Assembly (NCBI RefSeq): GCF_032595355.1
Contig: NZ_JASMWN010000001.1
Coordinates: 124,001 to 188,000, forward strand
Origin: Sedimentitalea todarodis
GTDB taxonomy: Bacteria > Pseudomonadota > Alphaproteobacteria > Rhodobacterales > Rhodobacteraceae
Direction: 5' to 3'
Length of the DNA: 64,000 nucleotides
The notes under the pieces are model-generated. The model was given only the letters and a program-made list of their open reading frames with translations, ran no database searches and was not told the origin of the DNA. Within the stretch, counting starts at the first letter, position 1. Each line of letters begins with the position of its first letter. Of this stretch, positions 59,827 to 64,000 are shown one piece after another. The translations under genes and the position numbers were made by a program.

Positions 59827-60319
59827 TGGCCCCATTGCTGCAAGTTGAAAACCTCCGCGTTGAGCTGGCGATCCGTGGCGGTGTAGCCCCGGTCATTGAC
59901 GATCTCAGCTTTACCCTAGACCACGGCGAGAACATCAGCTTTGTCGGTGAATCTGGATGTGGGAATCGATGACGGCGCTTGCGATCATGGGCTTGCTGCC
60001 CGAGGGAATCGGCCGGATCGCGTCGGGTCGCATTGTGTTTGACGGCGAGGACCTTGCCATCGCGTCAGAAGCCCGCCTGCGCGATATCCGCGGCAACCAG
60101 ATCAGCATGATCTTTCAGGAGCCGATGACCTCCCTGAACCCGGTCTATACGGTCGGAGAGCAAATTGCCGAAGTCTTGCGCGCGCATCAAAACCTTGGGC
60201 GCAAGGCGGCGCTTGATATGGCGGTGGAACTGCTGGATGCGGTCCGCATCCCCAATGCGCGCAGCCGAGTGAACGACTACCCCTTTCAGATGTCCGGCGG
60301 GCAACGGCAATACATCTGA
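59826..60319 (+). pseudogene. DppD/OppD-type ATPase gene, frameshifted in Walker A and truncated
   Basis: The frame from 59826 reads MAPLLQVENLRVELAIRGGV to VGESGCGN-R and stops at 59970-59972. One missing A in GGG-AAA-TCG (about 59961-59967) destroys the Walker A lysine; the following frame continues SMTALAIMGLLPEGIGRIAS and ISMIFQEPMTSLNPVYTVGE (the Q-loop). It ends at FQMSGGQRQ, the signature motif, after which unrelated DNA begins (about 60302-60311). The second half, including Walker B, is absent. Confidence 0.9.
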
Positions 60320-60540
60320 TCCACGGCCATTTTGACCGATCTCTTGGCTTGCTTGTCCTCAATGTACCGGATCAATTCAGCGCCCAGAATGTAATGCGGG
60401 GTGGTCGCCGCCATCACTACCAAGCCACTAGCGCGCCAAGCTCGCACGGTATGCGGAGTGACGCCCAGCGCAACGCCCGCTTCATCATAGTCATAGAGCC
60501 GGTGCTTTTTGATTTTGCGTGTCGAAACACGCTTGGCCAT
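60286..60540 (-). pseudogene. Helix-turn-helix protein gene truncated at the ABC junction
   Basis: An 84-residue frame reads MAKRVSTRKIKKHRLYDYDE, then GVALGVTPHTVRAWRASGLV with a MerR/excisionase-like HTH and PHYILGAELIRYIEDKQAKR. Relatives near phage-type integrases continue into a C-terminal zinc-binding region beginning YC-x2-CR. Here that region starts (DQMYCRC) and is cut within 5 residues by the ABC ATPase sequence. So the mobile-element gene and the ABC gene are truncated at the same point. The remaining HTH could still be expressed. Confidence 0.65.
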
Positions 60541-60752
60541 CTGGCTTGTCCGCCCTTGGAGGGCTCAACGCGCTGGGCCTCTGCCCATGCGTTCAGGTCA
60601 GCACCGCGATAGATGACCTTGCGGCCCAGCTTGTAGAATGCTGGTCCAACGCCCTTGTGCCGCCATTGCGCCAGCTTGTACCGGTCGCCGATGATGTCCA
60701 GTTCCTCGTCGCCGAGGACATAGTTGCGGTTTTGCTCGAATAGGTTTGGCAT
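60417..60752 (-). CDS. Excisionase/AlpA-like DNA-binding protein
   Basis: A frame from the ATG at 60752 (MPNLFEQNRNYVLGDEELDI; ATGs at 60767 and 60776 also possible). KLAQWRHKGVGPAFYKLGRK followed by VIYRGADLNAWAEAQRV is the winged-helix pattern of small excisionases and AlpA-type regulators. The frame extends past about residue 80 into the start of the next gene (124-base overlap), and its last 40 residues look non-coding, so the true protein may end earlier through an undetected frameshift. It is probably the recombination directionality factor for the neighbouring integrase. Confidence 0.6.
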   Translation of the reverse strand: MPNLFEQNRNYVLGDEELDIIGDRYKLAQWRHKGVGPAFYKLGRKVIYRGADLNAWAEAQRVEPSKGGQARWPSVFRHAKSKSTGSMTMMKRALRWASLRIPCELGALVAW

Positions 60753-60890
60753 TTGATTGCGCTCCATTGTTATCAATGGCTACCTATTCAGCGCAGTTTG
60801 TCTGGATTGGAAACAAGGGAGAAAAGGGAGAAAGTCAGACGCCCAAATTCCCCGGTTCTTCCCCGTTTATTCCCCGGGAACATCGTTCAG

Positions 60891-61763
60891 CTACTCCGAT
60901 GCTTTGTATTGATCGCGCCAATTTCGCAGGGTTTTATGGCTTGGCTTTTTGCCGGTTTCATGTTGAATTTTTCGTGCGACTTGCTCCCAAGACAAAGCGC
61001 CCTTATCACAATTCATGGCGCGGAAGGCAGTACGGGCGGCCTTAAGTCCTGGACGGCCTGTGCTGTTGAGACGTGAAATCGTTGTGTCGTGATCGAAAAC
61101 CTGCTTGCGTCCCTTCAAATAATCTTGCCAGACACTTTCGTAAGATGCTGCATCAATGCACATTGACCATCCAGAAAAATGAGCGAGTATCGGAGCAACC
61201 GTTGATTTCCTGCTGCTGACGATTGCCCAAGGCGGAACCTCCGTCGCAATTGTATAGACGGGTCGAACAAAGTGGTTTGGCAGATCGTGGTGCTTTAGGC
61301 CCAAATCAGGTTGTTTCTGAAAAGCAATTTTGCGTTCGGAGATCTCCGAATACTCTTTTGACCAGCGCTTCTCATCCGACGGGGAATACCTCCAATCGAC
61401 GTACCTAAAACCCTTGAAAGCCTGCTCAAAATACGAGTTTTCCAACTCGCTGTCATCCATCACTCCTTGCCAGACTGATTCATATGGCCCCAGCACCGAT
61501 AACAGGCTTGCGAAGCCATCCTCCAACTCTATGTGCACTCGGACAACTTGGCCCGTCGGTGAAGCCAAGTGAATGCCCACGACACAGAGTGTTTTCAGAA
61601 ATGAATGCTCGCAAACATCGAGTGGCGATCCCCGGACGAAATCCGCGACCATTTCCGGATCACCATAATCCGAAACCACCGACTCGTAGATGATCTCCAG
61701 CCTTTGATCTCGGTATTCAGCCCAGAGTTCGGCTGCTGGTCGATACCCAACGGGACAAAACAT
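60891..61763 (-). CDS. Unknown mobile-element protein with C-terminal HTH-like segment
   Basis: A 290-residue protein directly adjacent to the integrase gene: its ATG at 61763 follows the integrase TAG without a gap. Base composition is lower in GC than the chromosomal genes. ELWAEYRDQRLEIIYESVVS opens it, the middle contains WSKEYSEISERKIAFQ, and the C terminus ALSWEQVARKIQHETGKKPS ends with a basic HTH-like helix (TLRNWRDQYKASE). I recognise no family. Co-transcription with the integrase suggests an accessory or defence-type cargo. Confidence 0.6.
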   Translation of the reverse strand: MFCPVGYRPAAELWAEYRDQRLEIIYESVVSDYGDPEMVADFVRGSPLDVCEHSFLKTLCVVGIHLASPTGQVVRVHIELEDGFASLLSVLGPYESVWQGVMDDSELENSYFEQAFKGFRYVDWRYSPSDEKRWSKEYSEISERKIAFQKQPDLGLKHHDLPNHFVRPVYTIATEVPPWAIVSSRKSTVAPILAHFSGWSMCIDAASYESVWQDYLKGRKQVFDHDTTISRLNSTGRPGLKAARTAFRAMNCDKGALSWEQVARKIQHETGKKPSHKTLRNWRDQYKASE

Positions 61764-62957
61764 CTAACCCAACCTCACAATTTGGCCTTGCTGTCCAGAG
61801 ACGAACTGCGACCACCGATCCATCAACAACCGCCGTTTCTCCAATAGGTCGGACCGGGCATAAGCCCGCTCTACGTTCGACCCGATCTTATGCGCCAGAC
61901 TCTTTTCCGCAACCTCACGCGGCGCATTGGCGACCTCGGACGCCCAATCACGGAACGTCGAACGGAAGCCGTGCACTGTGACGCCTTCAACCTGCATCCT
62001 GCGCAGGAGCATCAACATCGACATGTTGGACAGCGGGTGGTGGCGTTTCTGGCCCTCAAACACATAGTCAGACTGCATCTTGCGCAGCGGCTCGATGATC
62101 GACAGCATTTCATCCGTCAGGGGAACCCGATGATCTTCACCTGTTTTCATACGCTCCTCCGGACAGGTCCAGAGCCTCGCGTCAGTGTCGATCTCGTCCC
62201 ACTGCATCCCGAGAACTTCGCCCGTGCGTGATCCGGTAAGGCAGGTGAACATCAGCGCCTTTGCGGCCATCGCGTTGCGGGATTTCAGATCACCGTAGAA
62301 GGCAGGAACGTCCTGCCATCGCATCGCCTTGTGGTGCTTCACTTTCTTGACGACCTTCGGGAGAACCTGCGCATCCTTGATCGCTGTCACCGGGTTTTCG
62401 CCGGATCGGAAGCCTTTGGATTTTGCCACATCCAGCACGGTCTTGATCCGTTGCGCCAGTCGTTTCGCTGTTTCGTGTTTGTCAGTCCAGATCGGCGACA
62501 GGCACATCAGGACTTCCGGCTGGTCAATGCTATCGACCGGCATGCGCCCGATTTTGGGAAACGCGTAGTCGCGCAGTGTGTTGATCCACTGCTGGCCGTG
62601 TTTGGCATTCTTCCATGTGGGCATTCGGTCGATATGGACCTGCTGCGCCACTTCTTCGAAGGTTGGAATCTCTTGCCGGGCGTTGAAACGCGGGTTAAGC
62701 CCCTGCTTGGCCATGCGACGATATTCCAGCGCCCGTTCGCGCGCTTGGTTCAGTGTAACGATGTCTGCGCCACCCAAACCAAAATCCGTGCGCAATGGAG
62801 CGCCCTTCCTGTTCTTCTGGCCTTTGACGACCACCCGCACGATCCAGCGCCGCGCGCCAGACGGGTCGACCACCAGATAGAGGCCATTGCCGTCTCCGTG
62901 CCGCCCAGCGCCGAGGTTCTCAACCAGTTTCTTAGTTAGCTTGCCGGATATGGCCAT
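61764..62957 (-). CDS. P4-type tyrosine recombinase/integrase
   Basis: A 397-residue integrase from the ATG at 62957 (MAISGKLTKKLVENLGAGRH); ATGs at 62978 and 62987 are in frame. The N-terminal DUF4102-like arm-binding domain is followed by the core-binding domain (IPTFEEVAQQVHIDRMPTWK). Catalytic residues are visible: Arg in CLTGSRTGEVLGMQW, H-x-x-R in VHGFRSTFRDWA, a later His in LAHKIG and the Tyr in VERAYARSDLLEKR. It probably mediated integration of this element. Confidence 0.92.
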   Translation of the reverse strand: MAISGKLTKKLVENLGAGRHGDGNGLYLVVDPSGARRWIVRVVVKGQKNRKGAPLRTDFGLGGADIVTLNQARERALEYRRMAKQGLNPRFNARQEIPTFEEVAQQVHIDRMPTWKNAKHGQQWINTLRDYAFPKIGRMPVDSIDQPEVLMCLSPIWTDKHETAKRLAQRIKTVLDVAKSKGFRSGENPVTAIKDAQVLPKVVKKVKHHKAMRWQDVPAFYGDLKSRNAMAAKALMFTCLTGSRTGEVLGMQWDEIDTDARLWTCPEERMKTGEDHRVPLTDEMLSIIEPLRKMQSDYVFEGQKRHHPLSNMSMLMLLRRMQVEGVTVHGFRSTFRDWASEVANAPREVAEKSLAHKIGSNVERAYARSDLLEKRRLLMDRWSQFVSGQQGQIVRLG

Positions 62958-63276
62958 CTGAAAAATACCACAATTCATACCACTCAATGAGTGAGTATAG
63001 ACGCCATCGAAAGAAACTCAAGGCAATCGGCGAGTGGTCGCAAACCTAAGGATACAAAGAGAAAAGGCCGCTCAAGGCGTCTCTTGCAAATTCGAGACAA
63101 TGCGGAATTGGCGGATCGGGTGTCCGTCGAACCAGTGTTCTCTTGGAGTTTTCGAGGTTCGCGTGCGTTCATTTTAATGGCTCAATTACAAAGCATTAAG
63201 TTTGCGCCTGCCTCTTGCAGTTCGTAGCCGTTCGCCTTAAATCAAGATAAAGTGTGGGAACATATGTGGGAACAGC
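62958..63276. other. Intergenic region between two divergent integrases
   Basis: A stretch of 319 bases without a convincing gene. Short frames exist on both strands (for example 62991-63227 plus) but have no recognisable domain and overlap one another. It should contain both integrase promoters and possibly an attachment site. I see a TGTGGGAACA direct repeat at its right end and no tRNA gene; a tRNA-Leu-like string at 63102-63119 does not extend into a cloverleaf. Confidence 0.5.
63253..63274. repeat. Direct repeat before the second integrase
   Basis: TGTGGGAACA occurs at 63253-63262 and again at 63265-63274, two bases apart, ending 2 bases before the ATG at 63277. Such GTGGGAAC repeats near P4-type integrase genes can be part of an attachment or arm-binding site. 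Confidence 0.5.
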
Positions 63277-64000
63277 ATGGCCTTGAATGCGCGGAAGGTG
63301 GACACGGCAGGCTCCGGTCGGCACGGCGACGGGCGGGGGCTATTTCTCTACGTCAAACCCTCGGGCGCGCGCTCTTGGGTTCTGCGCTACCAAGTCAAAG
63401 GACGCCGCCGCGATCTGGGTCTTGGGCCATACCCGGACGTTAGTCTCGCCATGGCGCGTGACCGCGCGGCAGAAGCGCGGCGACTGATTGCCGAAGGCGA
63501 AGACCCGATCACCAAGAAGCAGCAGGCCAAGCCCAAGACCTTCCGCGAAGCCGCGCTGGAACTAATCGAAAGCAAACGCCCTGGCTGGAAAAATGCCAAG
63601 CACGCCGCGCAATGGACGTCCACGCTTGAGGCTTACGTTTTCCCGAAGATCGGCGCGGTACAGGTGGCTAAGGTCGAGACTGCGGACGTAATTGCCGTGC
63701 TTACCCCTATTTGGGCAGCGAAACCCGAAACTGCCAATCGCGTGCGCCAGCGCATCGAAGCGGTGATCGACTATGCCTCCGCACTTGGCATTCGCAGCGG
63801 AGACAACCCGGCGCGTTGGCGTGGGCATCTGGATCACCTCTTGCCCAAGCCCAAAAAGGTGCGGGCGGTCAAACACCACCCAGCGCTGCCCCATGCTGAG
63901 ATTGCCGAGTTCATGACTGACCTCGCCCAGCGTGAAGGCGTCGCCGCGCGGGCGCTGGCCTTTACCATCCTCACAGCGGCGCGCTCTGGCGAGACACGCG
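63277..64000 (+). CDS. Second P4-type tyrosine recombinase (3' end outside window)
   Basis: The frame is open from 63277 to the window edge, 241 codons. It begins MALNARKVDTAGSGRHGDGR, with a DUF4102-like arm (FLYVKPSGARSWVLRYQVKG, then LGLGPYPDVSLAMARDRAAE), followed by the core-binding domain (TFREAALELIESKRPGWKNA). The catalytic domain has started (AFTILTAARSGETR carries the first Arg). It is a paralogue of the minus-strand integrase but clearly different in sequence, so it may belong to a second element nested in or next to the first. Confidence 0.9.
   Translation, partial: MALNARKVDTAGSGRHGDGRGLFLYVKPSGARSWVLRYQVKGRRRDLGLGPYPDVSLAMARDRAAEARRLIAEGEDPITKKQQAKPKTFREAALELIESKRPGWKNAKHAAQWTSTLEAYVFPKIGAVQVAKVETADVIAVLTPIWAAKPETANRVRQRIEAVIDYASALGIRSGDNPARWRGHLDHLLPKPKKVRAVKHHPALPHAEIAEFMTDLAQREGVAARALAFTILTAARSGETR

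Noticed and set aside
59957..60319. Apparent separate small gene starting at an ATG inside the ABC ATPase
   Set aside because: The ATG is created by the frameshift in Walker A; the frame is simply the continuation of the broken ATPase gene.
63102..63119. String resembling the 5' end of tRNA-Leu between the integrases
   Set aside because: The sequence does not continue into an acceptor or TpsiC stem, so it is not a tRNA gene or a convincing fragment.
1..64000. CRISPR arrays, rRNA genes and complete insertion sequences
   Set aside because: I found no regularly spaced repeats, no conserved rRNA segments and no intact transposase gene in the window.

Overview
The window is GC-rich, densely packed alphaproteobacterial DNA. 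Gene content points to the Roseobacter group of the Rhodobacteraceae: ATGA-type translational coupling throughout, a MipZ division ATPase, the hisC-tyrA-extensin-like cluster, homospermidine synthase, S4 and L19 of typical size, and a homogentisate pathway organised as in marine roseobacters. This is an inference from gene content; no rRNA or tRNA gene was seen to confirm it.

Layout. 1-2562: an ExbB/MotA-like channel subunit and a long coiled-coil MotB-like partner (cut by the window edge). 2614-11250: housekeeping and amino-acid metabolism (ChaC-like, DUF2125, extensin-like, tyrA, hisC, a class V PLP enzyme with a divergent Lrp regulator, homospermidine synthase, rpsD). 11468-20842: a ribokinase-like sugar kinase, then an accessory block with a BisC/DMSO-reductase-type molybdoenzyme, hyuB and hyuA, and a divergent pair of a degenerate PCu(A)C-like protein and a polytopic membrane protein. 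20951-33546: the most interesting block. A branched-chain-amino-acid-type ABC transporter (binding protein, two permeases, two ATPases) faces a MarR regulator across livF, followed by a tightly overlapping operon of a molybdenum hydroxylase (FAD subunit plus a fused 2Fe-2S/Mo subunit), a 6-hydroxynicotinate-reductase-like iron-sulfur protein, a UPF0280 protein and a DUF1185 protein. I read it as an uptake and catabolic system for an unidentified N-heterocycle. 33547-39158: an octaheme cytochrome c with TPR-like tail, a Crp/Fnr regulator, a secreted sulfatase and an arginase-family ureohydrolase. 39349-46003: homogentisate/aromatic catabolism (hmgA, fahA, maiA, a flavin monooxygenase, DUF2783, an unusual MBL-fold protein).

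46105-55393: mipZ, a TPR-sulfotransferase, and the ffh-aroQ-rpsP-rimM-trmD-rplS-rpmE information-processing cluster, read on the minus strand. It contains small genes too short for ordinary gene calling (48 aa between rpsP and rimM; 53 aa DUF1328), a sulfotransferase pseudogene wedged after rimM, and a structured 5' leader with three consecutive hairpins in front of ffh. 55403-58519: methyltransferase, azoreductase, LysR regulator, DMT transporter.

58745-64000: a genome scar. A peptide/nickel-type ABC transporter operon survives only as the end of one permease, one intact permease and an ATPase gene broken by a one-base deletion in its Walker A motif and then cut at its signature motif. The cut point is also the truncation point of a helix-turn-helix gene from an integrated element that carries an excisionase-like gene, an unknown 290-aa protein and two divergent P4-type tyrosine recombinases, the second running off the window.
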